Shown one piece after another: positions 16,205 to 24,629 of a DNA stretch of 64,000 nucleotides. This DNA is from an uncultured Collinsella sp. (lineage in GTDB: Bacteria > Actinomycetota > Coriobacteriia > Coriobacteriales > Coriobacteriaceae): NCBI GenBank assembly GCA_900546115.1, contig URBQ01000009.1, forward strand, positions 1-64,000, in the 5' to 3' direction. Numbering within the stretch: position 1 is the first letter of the stretch; each line of letters begins with the position of its first letter. The position numbers and the translations under genes were made by a program. The notes under the pieces were generated by a model. That model did not search any database and had not been told where the DNA came from. It worked only from the letters and a program-made list of their open reading frames with translations.

Positions 16205-18781
16205 TTGAAGCTCATCATCGCTGAGAAAAACGACGCCGCGCGTCAGATCGCCGAGCGTCTGTCCACGGGTAAGCCCAAAAAGGACAAGGTGTACAACACC
16301 GCCATCTACCGTTTTGAGTGGAAGGGCGAGGAGTGCGTGACGATCGGCCTTGCCGGTCACATCTTGGCACCCGATTTTTGCGACAGTGTGCTGTTCGATA
16401 AAAAGTTGGGCTGGTATTCGGTCACGGAGGACGGCGAAATGCTGCCGGCCGATATGCCCGATGGCCTGGCCCGCCCGCCGTACGACACCAAGCGCAAGCC
16501 GTTCCTTGCCGATGGCATTTCCATCAAGGGCTGGAAGCTCGAGAGCCTGCCCTATCTCACCTGGGCGCCCGTCATTAAGCTTCCGGCCGAGAAAGAGCTC
16601 ATCCGCTCGCTTAAGAACCTCGCCAAAAAGTCCGACAGCGTCATCATCGCCACGGACTTCGATCGCGAGGGCGAGCTGATCGGTTCGGACGCCCTCAACA
16701 AGGTGCGCGAGGTGGCGCCCGACTTGCCGGTCGCCCGCGCCCAGTATTCTTCGTTTACCAAGGCCGAGATCACGCAGGCCTTCGATAACCTTGTCTCGCT
16801 CGACCAGAACCTGGCCGACGCCGGCGAGAGCCGTCAGCACATCGACCTCATTTGGGGTGCAGTGCTCACGCGCTACCTGACGCTCGCCAAGTTTGGCGGC
16901 TTTGGCAACGTGCGCTCCGCCGGCCGCGTGCAGACTCCGACGCTCGCCCTGGTGGTCGAGCGCGAACGCGAACGCATGGCGTTTGTGCCCGAGGACTATT
17001 GGCAGATTCGCGGCATGGGTGCCGCTCAGGGTGCTGCCGAGGATGACCGCTTTAAGATTGCGCACAAGACGACACGTTTTACCGACAAAGATGCTGCCGA
17101 GACGGCGTACGGCCACGTCGACGGCGCTACGACGGCAACCGTCGCCGCGGTGACCAAGCGCTCCCGCAAGCAGCAGCCGCCCACGCCGTTTGCGACGACC
17201 TCGCTGCAGGCTGCCGCCGCGGCCGAGGGCATCTCACCTGCACGTACCATGCGCATCGCCGAGTCCCTCTACATGGCGGGCCTCATCAGCTACCCGCGTG
17301 TCGACAACACCGTGTATCCCGCGACGCTCGATTTGGGCGCCGTGGTGAGTGACCTGGCAAAGATCAACCCGGCGCTGGCGCCCGTGTGCAAAAAGGTACT
17401 CGCTGGTCCCATGAAGCCCACGCGCGGTAAAGTCGAGACCACCGACCACCCGCCTATCTACCCCACGGGCGAGGGCGATCCGTCCACGCTCGACGGCGGC
17501 CAGCGCAAGCTCTACGACCTCATCGCCCGTCGCTTCCTGGCGACGCTTATGGGTCCCGCGACCATCGAGAACACCAAGCTCGAGCTCGACGTGAACGGTG
17601 AGCCGTTCGTGGCTTCGGGCGATGTGCTCGTGACTCCGGGCTTCCGCGAGGCGTATCCGTATGGACTTAAGCGCGACGAGCAGATGCCGCCGCTGGAGCA
17701 GGGCGATACGGTCGACGTTTTCGACATTAAACTCGAGGCCAAGCAGACCGAGCCGCCCGCGCGCTACAGCCAGGGCAAGCTCGTGCAGGAGATGGAAAAG
17801 CGCGGCCTGGGTACCAAGTCCACGCGTGCGAGCATCATCGAGCGCCTGTATGCCGTGCGCTATCTCAAAAATGATCCCGTTGAGCCGAGCCAGCTGGGCA
17901 TCGCCATCATCGATGCGCTGACGCAATTTGCCCCGCGCATCACGAGCCCCGATATGACCAGCGAGCTCGACGGCGACATGACTCGCGTCGAGCGCGGCGA
18001 GGACACCGAAGAGCATGTCGTGACGCACTCGCGTGCGCTGCTGGCCGGCGTGCTCGACGAGCTGCTCAAGCATACGCAGGAGCTCGGCGACGCCATCAGC
18101 GACGCCGTCACGGCTGATGCGCGCGTGGGCGCCTGCCCCAAGTGCGGCAAGGACCTGGTTATGAAGACGAGCGCCAAGACCCGTGGCAGCTTCATTGGCT
18201 GCATGGGCTGGCCCGACTGCGACGTGACCTATCCGGTGCCGAGCGGCGTCAAGGTGAGCCCGCTCGAGGGCGAGGCCGCCGTGTGCCCCGAATGCGGTGC
18301 GCCGCGCATCAAGTGTCAGCCGTTCCGCCAGAAGGCTTTCGAGATCTGCGTGAACCCGACGTGCCCCACCAACTACGAGCCCGACCTTAAAGTGGGCGAG
18401 TGCAAGGTGTGTGCCGAGGCCGGACGCCATGGCGACCTGATCGCGCACAAGAGCGAGAAGAGCGGCAAGCGCTTTATCCGCTGCACCAACTACGATGACT
18501 GCGGCGTGAGCTATCCGCTGCCGGCGCGTGGCAAGCTCGAGGCGACGGGCGAGACCTGTCCCGAGTGCGGCGCCCCCATCGTGGTGGTCAACACGGCGCG
18601 CGGTCCGTGGCGTATCTGCGTCAACATGGACTGCCCGACCAAGGAAAAGAAGCCCGCCCGCGGCCGCAAGACTACGACCAAGGCGAGCGCGGCAAAGAAG
18701 ACGACGGCTAAGAAAGCCACTGCCGCCAAGAAGACGACCGCGAAGAAGTCGACTGCCAAGAAAGCAGCCGCCGACAAGTAA
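16205..18781 (+). CDS. topA: Type IA DNA topoisomerase I
   Basis: Relaxes negative supercoils through a covalent 5'-phosphotyrosine. Toprim domain at the N-terminus (KLIIAEKNDAARQIAERLS, then the TDFDREGELIG acidic motif), catalytic tyrosine in GLISYPRVDNTVYP, and four zinc-ribbon units (CPKCGKDL, CPECGAPR, CKVCAEAG, CPECGAPI) near residues 645-815, then an Ala/Lys-rich tail of about 45 residues. The sequence is closer to the archaeal-type TopA layout than to the E. coli type. Start TTG at 16205 is supported by GGAG 6 bases upstream and by homology from the first residues. 858 residues. Confidence 0.95.
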   Translation: MKLIIAEKNDAARQIAERLSTGKPKKDKVYNTAIYRFEWKGEECVTIGLAGHILAPDFCDSVLFDKKLGWYSVTEDGEMLPADMPDGLARPPYDTKRKPFLADGISIKGWKLESLPYLTWAPVIKLPAEKELIRSLKNLAKKSDSVIIATDFDREGELIGSDALNKVREVAPDLPVARAQYSSFTKAEITQAFDNLVSLDQNLADAGESRQHIDLIWGAVLTRYLTLAKFGGFGNVRSAGRVQTPTLALVVERERERMAFVPEDYWQIRGMGAAQGAAEDDRFKIAHKTTRFTDKDAAETAYGHVDGATTATVAAVTKRSRKQQPPTPFATTSLQAAAAAEGISPARTMRIAESLYMAGLISYPRVDNTVYPATLDLGAVVSDLAKINPALAPVCKKVLAGPMKPTRGKVETTDHPPIYPTGEGDPSTLDGGQRKLYDLIARRFLATLMGPATIENTKLELDVNGEPFVASGDVLVTPGFREAYPYGLKRDEQMPPLEQGDTVDVFDIKLEAKQTEPPARYSQGKLVQEMEKRGLGTKSTRASIIERLYAVRYLKNDPVEPSQLGIAIIDALTQFAPRITSPDMTSELDGDMTRVERGEDTEEHVVTHSRALLAGVLDELLKHTQELGDAISDAVTADARVGACPKCGKDLVMKTSAKTRGSFIGCMGWPDCDVTYPVPSGVKVSPLEGEAAVCPECGAPRIKCQPFRQKAFEICVNPTCPTNYEPDLKVGECKVCAEAGRHGDLIAHKSEKSGKRFIRCTNYDDCGVSYPLPARGKLEATGETCPECGAPIVVVNTARGPWRICVNMDCPTKEKKPARGRKTTTKASAAKKTTAKKATAAKKTTAKKSTAKKAAADK

Positions 18782-18809
18782 CGGCGCAGTCGAAACATTG
18801 CCCAAAAAA

Positions 18810-18847
18810 ACGAGCGAGGACCCCGCGATCCTCGCTCGTTTTTTTTG
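18810..18847 (+). terminator. Terminator of topA
   Basis: ACGAGCGAGGA pairs with TCCTCGCTCGT, followed by an eight-T run; a preceding A-run makes it potentially usable on the other strand too. Confidence 0.95.
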
Positions 18848-18848
18848 A

Positions 18849-18906
18849 CCGGCAGTTAGGGACGTTCCTTTTCTGCCGGTAGTTTAGGAACGTCCCTAAC
18901 TGCCGG
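18849..18906. repeat. GGGACGTTCC-family palindrome, complete copy
   Basis: A perfect 20-bp inverted repeat: arms 18849-18868 and 18887-18906, each holding GGCAGTTAGGGACGTTCC or its complement, with CTGCCGGTAG in the loop, so half-sites repeat inside. It lies between the convergent topA and zinc-ribbon genes. A second copy is at 20049-20106 and a half copy at 59570-59614. Confidence 0.85.
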
Positions 18907-18924
18907 CTCGGGAACGACAAAGCG

Positions 18925-19908
18925 CTAGTTCACCTCGACAGGCTTGGCGCCGGGATAGCGCTCCTCAAAGTCTAGGCGGTACTTATTGTCATTGGTGCCC
19001 GCCACGTTGTCGCGCGACAGCGGCGCCACGATCTCATTCTTGTGGTCCGCAGGCTTGGCGTATTTCAGGCTGATTTCCCAGGCATCACAGATTGCGTCAA
19101 TGCGGTGATCCAGGTCGTCGTACAGGGCGATGATATCCTTCCAGGAGCTGTAGTTCTTGGAGCTCGTCGGGACGTCCAGGTCCTCGACGATGTCGTAATA
19201 CTGCTCGATGGTGTCCTCCGTGCGCTCGGCGACGTCGGCGAGATTTTGACGGGTGGTTCGATCCTCTTCCAGATAGTTGCCGTTGAAGTTCTGCGCGCAG
19301 CCACGGACCTGGCTGTCGAGATCTTCGAGCAGGTCGTAGTATTCGCTCAGGCGACGGTAGAGGTTCTGCTCGGAGAGCGTTGCTTCGCCGCCATCCTCGT
19401 CGTCATCGTCATCATCGTCGTACAGGCTGTTGGGATTGCCGAGAGGCTTTAGGTCATCGTCGTCGACGTCATGGTGCAGCTTAGCTACCTCGGCAGTCGT
19501 CTGCGTGGCGGCGTTGTCGAAAGGCTTGATCACAAAGAAAACGACCAGGGCGATGATGATCGCCACCAGCACAACGATAACGGCGATAAGCGGCCCGGTG
19601 CCGCTCTTTTTGGGAGCGGGGGTCTGTGGCGAAGCGGGCGCGTATGCGGGAGCCGGCTGCTGTTGGGGCGAGCCGCTCGCGACGGGTATGCGCTGCGTGG
19701 TCTCGACGGCCGCGGGGCCTGCGGCGGGGTCGGGGCGATAGGCGAGGGGGTCGTCCGCCTTGGCTTGCGGCGTATCGAGGGAGCCGGTCTGCTCAAAAGC
19801 GGGCTGGCTATCGCTCGCGGTTGTTTGCTCAACGGGTGCACCGCACGAGGGGCAGAACTTGGCATCATCTGCAAGAAGCTTGCCACACGAGGCACAATAC
19901 CGAGTCAT
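18925..19908 (-). CDS. Zinc-ribbon membrane protein
   Basis: A 327-residue protein with an N-terminal double-Cys zinc ribbon (YCASCGKLL and FCPSCGAPV, residues 3-22), a Pro/Ala/Gln-rich linker, one transmembrane helix near residues 109-133, and an external domain that opens with a striking acidic run (DDDLKPL, then DDDDDDDEDG) before a helical region (NLYRRLSEYYDLLEDLDSQV). The start at 19908 is chosen for AAGGAG 5-6 bases upstream. Such ribbon-helix proteins are common in Coriobacteria and Firmicutes; some sense the envelope, but nothing here names a function. Confidence 0.85.
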   Translation of the reverse strand: MTRYCASCGKLLADDAKFCPSCGAPVEQTTASDSQPAFEQTGSLDTPQAKADDPLAYRPDPAAGPAAVETTQRIPVASGSPQQQPAPAYAPASPQTPAPKKSGTGPLIAVIVVLVAIIIALVVFFVIKPFDNAATQTTAEVAKLHHDVDDDDLKPLGNPNSLYDDDDDDDEDGGEATLSEQNLYRRLSEYYDLLEDLDSQVRGCAQNFNGNYLEEDRTTRQNLADVAERTEDTIEQYYDIVEDLDVPTSSKNYSSWKDIIALYDDLDHRIDAICDAWEISLKYAKPADHKNEIVAPLSRDNVAGTNDNKYRLDFEERYPGAKPVEVN

Positions 19909-19985
19909 TGCCACTCCTTTCGCCACATTTCAATGCAATACGACGATTATACCCAGCATTCAAAATTCCCCATCATACGTTGCGT

Positions 19986-20036
19986 TGAAATAGGGACTGT
20001 TTGGCGGTCTCAGGGCTTCAATCAGTCCCTATTTCA
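19986..20036. repeat. GGGACTG-type palindrome
   Basis: TGAAATAGGGACTG (19986-19999) and its perfect complement (20023-20036) enclose a 23-base loop. It shares the GGGAC core with the neighbouring GGGACGTTCC repeats, but the arms differ. Confidence 0.75.
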
Positions 20037-20048
20037 CCGCAACTTTAG

Positions 20049-20106
20049 CCGGCAGTTGGGGACGTTCCTTTTCTGCCGGCAGTTTAGGATCGTCCCTAAC
20101 TGCCGC
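20049..20106. repeat. GGGACGTTCC-family palindrome, second copy
   Basis: Same architecture as 18849-18906 with a few mismatches (GTTGGGGACGTTCC against GGATCGTCCCTAAC). Together with the previous repeat it fills most of the gap between the zinc-ribbon gene and tmk. Confidence 0.8.
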
Positions 20107-20206
20107 CCTAATGACTAGGTTCGATTTGGGGTGCGCCGGACGCTGGGGTATCATGGCTTGGTTGATATATCTGCATTTACGCGCCTTGTAGGAAGGGGCT
20201 GCGCCC

Positions 20207-20890
20207 ATGGCTTTTGAGCCTGCTCAACATAGCTTTATCACGCTCGAGGGCGTCGACGGTGCCGGCAAGTCCACGCAGGCGCGCCTGCTTGCCCGCGCGC
20301 TCGAGCTCGCTGGCCACCAGGTTGTGAGCCTGCGCGAACCGGGCGGCACCGCCATCAGCGAAAAGATCCGCGCCCTGCTGCTCGACCCCGCCAATATGGC
20401 GATGGGCGACACCTGCGAGTTGCTGCTCTACGAGGCTGCGCGTGCCCAGCTGGTGCACGAGGTCATAGCCCCCGCCCTTGCTGCCGGCAGGGTGGTCCTG
20501 TGCGACCGCTTCTACGATTCCACAACCTGCTATCAGGCATTTGCCGACGGCCTTGATCGCCAGATGGTGCGAGATGCCAACAACCTGGCCGTCGCGGGTA
20601 CGCACCCGGCGCTCACACTCGTCTACCACATCACGCCCGAGCAGGCGGCGCTGCGCATGGCGGCCCGTGGTGCGGCAGATCGCATGGAGGCAAAGGGCAT
20701 GGCATTCCAAGAGCGTGTCTACCAGGGCTTTTGCGCAATTGCCGCCGAGGAGCCAAACCGCGTAAAGCTCATCGACGCCACTACGACCGTCGAGGTAGTT
20801 TTCGAGAAGACGGTCGAGCAGGTTCGCGCGTGCGGTCTCGATATCCCCCAGGATGCTGTCGCCGCCGCGCTTGCCAAGGAGGCCGAGTAA
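20207..20890 (+). CDS. tmk: Thymidylate kinase
   Basis: Phosphorylates dTMP to dTDP for DNA synthesis. P-loop LEGVDGAGKSTQARLL near residue 15, the CDRFYDSTTCYQ motif (the DRx element and substrate contacts) near residue 103, and a LID region RGAADRMEAKG. 227 residues, slightly longer than usual. GGAAGGGG lies about 10-14 bases upstream of the ATG, a loose spacing. It opens the tmk-holB-ricT-comF run, an order also known from Bacillus (tmk ... holB-yaaT). Confidence 0.96.
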   Translation: MAFEPAQHSFITLEGVDGAGKSTQARLLARALELAGHQVVSLREPGGTAISEKIRALLLDPANMAMGDTCELLLYEAARAQLVHEVIAPALAAGRVVLCDRFYDSTTCYQAFADGLDRQMVRDANNLAVAGTHPALTLVYHITPEQAALRMAARGAADRMEAKGMAFQERVYQGFCAIAAEEPNRVKLIDATTTVEVVFEKTVEQVRACGLDIPQDAVAAALAKEAE

Positions 20891-20891
20891 C

Positions 20892-22019
20892 ATGGCCCCC
20901 GCTCAGGCAAGCCTGCTGGCCAAGCTCGACACCCAAGAGCGCGTGCGCGACTTTTTGACCAATGCCGTCGCCAGCGGCCGTGCATCGCACGCCTACCTGT
21001 TTTTGGGCGCGCCCGGCGCGGGCAAGCTCGATGCCGCGTGGGCGCTCGCCCAAGCCTTCCTGTGCGAGCAGGACGGCTGCGGCGCATGCGACAGTTGCGT
21101 GCGCGTCTCTCGGCATACGCATCCCGACGTGCACTATTACACGCCCGAGAGCGCCACGGGCTATCTTATTGCCCAGACCCGCGAGCTGCTCGATGACGTG
21201 CCGCTGGCACCCATTCGCGCCAAGGCTAAGGTCTACATCATCGACCGTGCCGAGCAACTGCGCGCCAACACCGCCAACGCACTGCTCAAGACACTCGAGG
21301 AGCCGCCCGAGGGCGTTATGTTCATCTTGCTGGGCACCTCGGCAGACGTGATGCTGCCCACCATCGTGAGCCGCTGCCAGTGCGTGCCGTTTCGGCTGGT
21401 GTCGCCCGCCGTCGCCGCGCAGGCCGTGAGCCGCGCCACCGGCCAGGACCCCGCGCGTTGCCGCATGGCGGTCGCCGTGGCGGGAAGCCCCACACGCGGC
21501 ATCGAGTTTCTTAAGAGCGCCGAGCGCCAGGACGCCCGCCGTCAGATGGTCCGTGCCATCGACTCACTCATTGCCGCCGACGAGGCCGACGTGCTCAGTC
21601 GCGCCAAGTCGCTCATCGTCGCCGTCAAGGCGCCGCTCGCCGAGGTCAAGTCCACGCAGGAAAAGGTACTCGAGCAAAATGCCGACTACCTGTCGCGTGG
21701 AGCATTGAAGCAGCTTGAGGACCGCAACAAGCGCGAACTCAACGCGCGCGAGCGTTCGGGTATCATGGAAGCGCTGGCGAGCGCGCGGACGCTCATGCGC
21801 GACGTGCTGCTGACACTTCAGGACGAGGCGGCCGACGTGGTGAACGAAGACGTGCGTGACACGATCGGTCGGCTTGCCGCTGCGACGAATGTTGCGGGTG
21901 CCACCCAGGCGCTCGAGGCGGTCGCAACCGCCGAGCACAACATCGCCAGAAACGTTACTCCCCAGCTGGCCATCGAGGTCATGCTGTTCGATATCAGGAA
22001 GGCACTGAAATGCCGTTAG
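20892..22019 (+). CDS. holB: DNA polymerase III subunit delta'
   Basis: Clamp-loader subunit. The AAA+ fold shows GAPGAGKLDAAWALA at the P-loop (Thr/Ser after Lys is replaced by Leu, as is common in non-hydrolysing delta'), the zinc module CGACDSCVR, ALLKTLEEPPEG, and the sensor stretch TIVSRCQ. The start at 20892 follows the tmk stop by one base and has AAGGAGG upstream; an in-frame start at 20853 lies inside tmk. 375 residues. Its last 10 bases overlap ricT. Confidence 0.92.
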   Translation: MAPAQASLLAKLDTQERVRDFLTNAVASGRASHAYLFLGAPGAGKLDAAWALAQAFLCEQDGCGACDSCVRVSRHTHPDVHYYTPESATGYLIAQTRELLDDVPLAPIRAKAKVYIIDRAEQLRANTANALLKTLEEPPEGVMFILLGTSADVMLPTIVSRCQCVPFRLVSPAVAAQAVSRATGQDPARCRMAVAVAGSPTRGIEFLKSAERQDARRQMVRAIDSLIAADEADVLSRAKSLIVAVKAPLAEVKSTQEKVLEQNADYLSRGALKQLEDRNKRELNARERSGIMEALASARTLMRDVLLTLQDEAADVVNEDVRDTIGRLAAATNVAGATQALEAVATAEHNIARNVTPQLAIEVMLFDIRKALKCR

Positions 22020-23710
22020 TCGTACCCGTTAAGTTTACCTACGCCTCGCGCGACCTGTGGTTTGACCCGCAGGACCTGGATATCCTCGAGGCCGATTATG
22101 CCATTTGCTCCACCGAGCGCGGAACCGAGATCGGCTTGGTTACGGCCGATCCCTTCGAGGTGCCGCAAGACGAGATCGGTCAGCCGCTCAAGCCCGTGCT
22201 GCGCGTGGCGAGCGACATCGACCTGCAGCTTGCCGACGATCTTGCCATCCAGGGCGACGAGGCCATGGTCGATTTCCGCCGTCTGGTCAAAGAACTCGAC
22301 CTCGAGATGAAGCCGGTGGGCGTCGAGTACCTGTTTGGCGGCGAGAAGGCCGTGTTCTACTTTGCGGCCGAGGAGCGCGTCGATTTTCGCCAGCTCGTCA
22401 AGGATCTGTCCTCGACGCTGCACATTCGCGTCGACATGCGCCAGATCGGCGTGCGCGACGAGACTCGCCTGGTGGGCGGCTATGCCCAGTGCGGCCAGGA
22501 GCTCTGTTGCACGCGCTTTGGCGGACAGTTTGAGCCCGTCTCGATCCGCATGGCAAAAGAGCAGGACCTGCCGCTCAATTCCTCCAAGATCAGCGGCGTT
22601 TGCGGCCGCCTGATGTGCTGCCTGCGCTATGAGTTCGAAGCGTACAAGGACTTTAAGAGCCGTGCGCCCAAAAAGAAGACGCTCATCGATACGCCGCTCG
22701 GCAAGGCGCGTATTCAGGAATATGACACGCCGCGTGAGCAGCTGGTGCTGCGCCTGGAGAACGGCAAGGTCTTTAAGGTCAACCTGGCCGATATGACCTG
22801 CTCGGAGGGCTGCAAAAAGAAGGCCGCCGAGCAGGGCTGCAACTGCCGCCCCGACTGCGTGACGCGCGACGTGCTCGAGCGCATCGAGTCGCCCGAGATG
22901 CGTCTGGCGCTTATGGAGCTCGACCGCGAGAACGGCGTCGACGTGGGCGATGGCCTGTCGAGCGCCGACCGTCTGGCCGGTACGTCGATGCCCAAGCGCC
23001 GTCGTCGCGATGCTGAATCCGATGCTCGCGCCGGTCAGGGGCAGGGCGAGGGCCGTGGCCGCGGAAAGGGCCGCAGCAAGGCCGAGGCGCCTGAGGTCGA
23101 GGATACCGCCGGTGGCCGTCGCCGCCGCAAGCGTGCGGGCTCTGCCGATGCCGGCGAGGCCGCAGCCGCCGGCAAGAACGGAGCTCGCGAGCGCGAGGTT
23201 CAACAGCCCCAGCAGCAAAACCGCGGCGGTGGCATGAACCCCACGCGCCGTCGTCGCCGTCATCTGTCGAGCGAGGAGCGCGAGGACGCCTTCCGCGCCG
23301 CAGCTGCTCGCGAGGCTGGTGCCGCTTCCAAGGGCGCCTCGGCCTCCGACGCGCCTGCCGACAAGGGCGGCAAGTCACGTGGCGAGGAGGAGCGCGCGCC
23401 GCGTTCGCGCCGTCGCCATTCCTCGGGCGCGCAGCAGAAGCCCTCAGTGCCCTCCGTTGCCGATCAGGTCTCGGATGGCGAGGTCAAGGTCACGCGCCGT
23501 CGTCCCGGAGATGGCGGGGGAGCGGCTGCCAAGGCTTCGCGTGGCGCCGCTCGCGACGAGCGCGAGCCGCGCGAGGATCGCGGTGGCGAGGGCTCGGCCG
23601 ACCAGGGTCAAAAGCGCCGTCGCCGTCGCCGTTCCCGCAAGCCGCGCCAGGATGGTGGCGAGGGCTCGGCCCCGTCTTCGTCTGCACCACAACCGCCTGC
23701 CGGCGAATAA
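22010..23710 (+). CDS. ricT: PSP1 domain protein RicT (YaaT) with long basic tail
   Basis: Residues 1-290 match the RicT/YaaT family: VVPVKFTYASRDLWFD start, CGQELCCTRFGG, SGVCGRLMCCLRYE and SEGCKKKAAEQGCNC cysteine motifs. In Bacillus RicT works in the RicAFT complex with two Fe-S clusters that directs RNase Y mRNA maturation. Here a tail of about 250 residues follows, low in complexity and full of short Arg/Lys clusters (PKRRRRD, GRRRRKR, RRRRRSRKPR), likely for nucleic-acid binding. It overlaps holB by 10 bases, the same neighbour as in Bacillus, which supports the name. 566 residues. Confidence 0.9.
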   Translation: MPLVVPVKFTYASRDLWFDPQDLDILEADYAICSTERGTEIGLVTADPFEVPQDEIGQPLKPVLRVASDIDLQLADDLAIQGDEAMVDFRRLVKELDLEMKPVGVEYLFGGEKAVFYFAAEERVDFRQLVKDLSSTLHIRVDMRQIGVRDETRLVGGYAQCGQELCCTRFGGQFEPVSIRMAKEQDLPLNSSKISGVCGRLMCCLRYEFEAYKDFKSRAPKKKTLIDTPLGKARIQEYDTPREQLVLRLENGKVFKVNLADMTCSEGCKKKAAEQGCNCRPDCVTRDVLERIESPEMRLALMELDRENGVDVGDGLSSADRLAGTSMPKRRRRDAESDARAGQGQGEGRGRGKGRSKAEAPEVEDTAGGRRRRKRAGSADAGEAAAAGKNGAREREVQQPQQQNRGGGMNPTRRRRRHLSSEEREDAFRAAAAREAGAASKGASASDAPADKGGKSRGEEERAPRSRRRHSSGAQQKPSVPSVADQVSDGEVKVTRRRPGDGGGAAAKASRGAARDEREPREDRGGEGSADQGQKRRRRRRSRKPRQDGGEGSAPSSSAPQPPAGE

Positions 23711-23773
23711 CGCCCGCGAGCGGATTTAACCAGCCTTGCCCCAATCGCGTCGGGGTACCATAGCGCTGAATCA

Positions 23774-23809
23774 ACAACCCTCCCTGCGATCGAACGTAGG
23801 GAGGGTTGT
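23774..23809 (+). promoter_or_regulatory. Hairpin that contains the comF ribosome site
   Basis: ACAACCCTCCCT (23774-23785) is the perfect complement of AGGGAGGGTTGT (23798-23809). The only good Shine-Dalgarno for comF (GGAGGG) lies in the 3' arm, 4-8 bases before the GTG. Folding would hide the ribosome site. It may also act as a T-less terminator for ricT. Confidence 0.6.
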
Positions 23810-23812
23810 GTC

Positions 23813-24619
23813 GTGAAGAGACATTTGAATGTGTTGGGATGCCTGCAAGGTGCCGGCGCCCTACCGTTTGCGGACGGATTGCTACCGTTTGCCGAGCGGG
23901 CGGCACGCGAGGCGCTCGAGGCATTGTCGCCAACACGATGTGCCGGCTGCGAGCGCGCCGGTGCGCTTATTTGCCAAGACTGCCTGGCTGCGCTCACGCT
24001 CATCGACCCACGGCATAGCTGCACCCGATGTGGCGCCCCGTTTGGGGATTTGCTGTGCACTGAGTGTTCGGTCGAGGGCACGTCCTCGGCAATGGCGGAG
24101 GCACTCGACCGGTGCCTGGCGTGCTCCGTCTATGCGCATCCGCTGCCGCGCATCATTAAAGCGTACAAGGACGCGGGCGAGCGACGCCTGGCGCCGTATC
24201 TGGCGGAGCTGCTCTACGACACCGCCCTGCATGCCCAGGTCGTAGCGCCCGAACGCTTGGGAGGTGTGCTGTCCGGTGCGGATGCGGTGGTGTTTGTGCC
24301 TGCGACGGCGGCAGCGTTTCGGCGGCGTGGCTTTGATCATATGGAGGCCATTGCGCGCCCATTTTGCGAGCTGTCGGGTGTTCCCCTGCTCGATGCCCTC
24401 GTCAAGTACGGGCATGGCGACCAGCGCGAACTCGGTCGTGAGGAGCGTCGCGAGCGTGCCCAAGGCATGTACGAGACGGTTGAGGACGTGCACGGCCGCC
24501 GCTTACTGCTTATCGATGACGTTATCACCACGGGCGCGACCATGGCAGCAGCCTCGGCGGAGCTCAAGCGCGCCGGCGCTGCGGCAGTCGATGGCATTGC
24601 TATCGCACGTGTTTGGTAG
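23813..24619 (+). CDS. comF: ComF family protein (phosphoribosyltransferase fold)
   Basis: A 268-residue ComFC-type protein: a zinc-finger-like N-terminal part (CAGCERAGALICQDC and CTRCGAPF with CTEC) and a type I phosphoribosyltransferase domain with the PRPP loop RLLLIDDVITTGATMAAA near residue 230. ComFC is needed for natural transformation in Bacillus, where it assists uptake of single-stranded DNA. The start is GTG 23813. It follows ricT and shows the known link of comFC with raiA a few kb downstream. Confidence 0.92.
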   Translation: MKRHLNVLGCLQGAGALPFADGLLPFAERAAREALEALSPTRCAGCERAGALICQDCLAALTLIDPRHSCTRCGAPFGDLLCTECSVEGTSSAMAEALDRCLACSVYAHPLPRIIKAYKDAGERRLAPYLAELLYDTALHAQVVAPERLGGVLSGADAVVFVPATAAAFRRRGFDHMEAIARPFCELSGVPLLDALVKYGHGDQRELGREERRERAQGMYETVEDVHGRRLLLIDDVITTGATMAAASAELKRAGAAAVDGIAIARVW

Positions 24620-24629
24620 GGGTGGTTTT

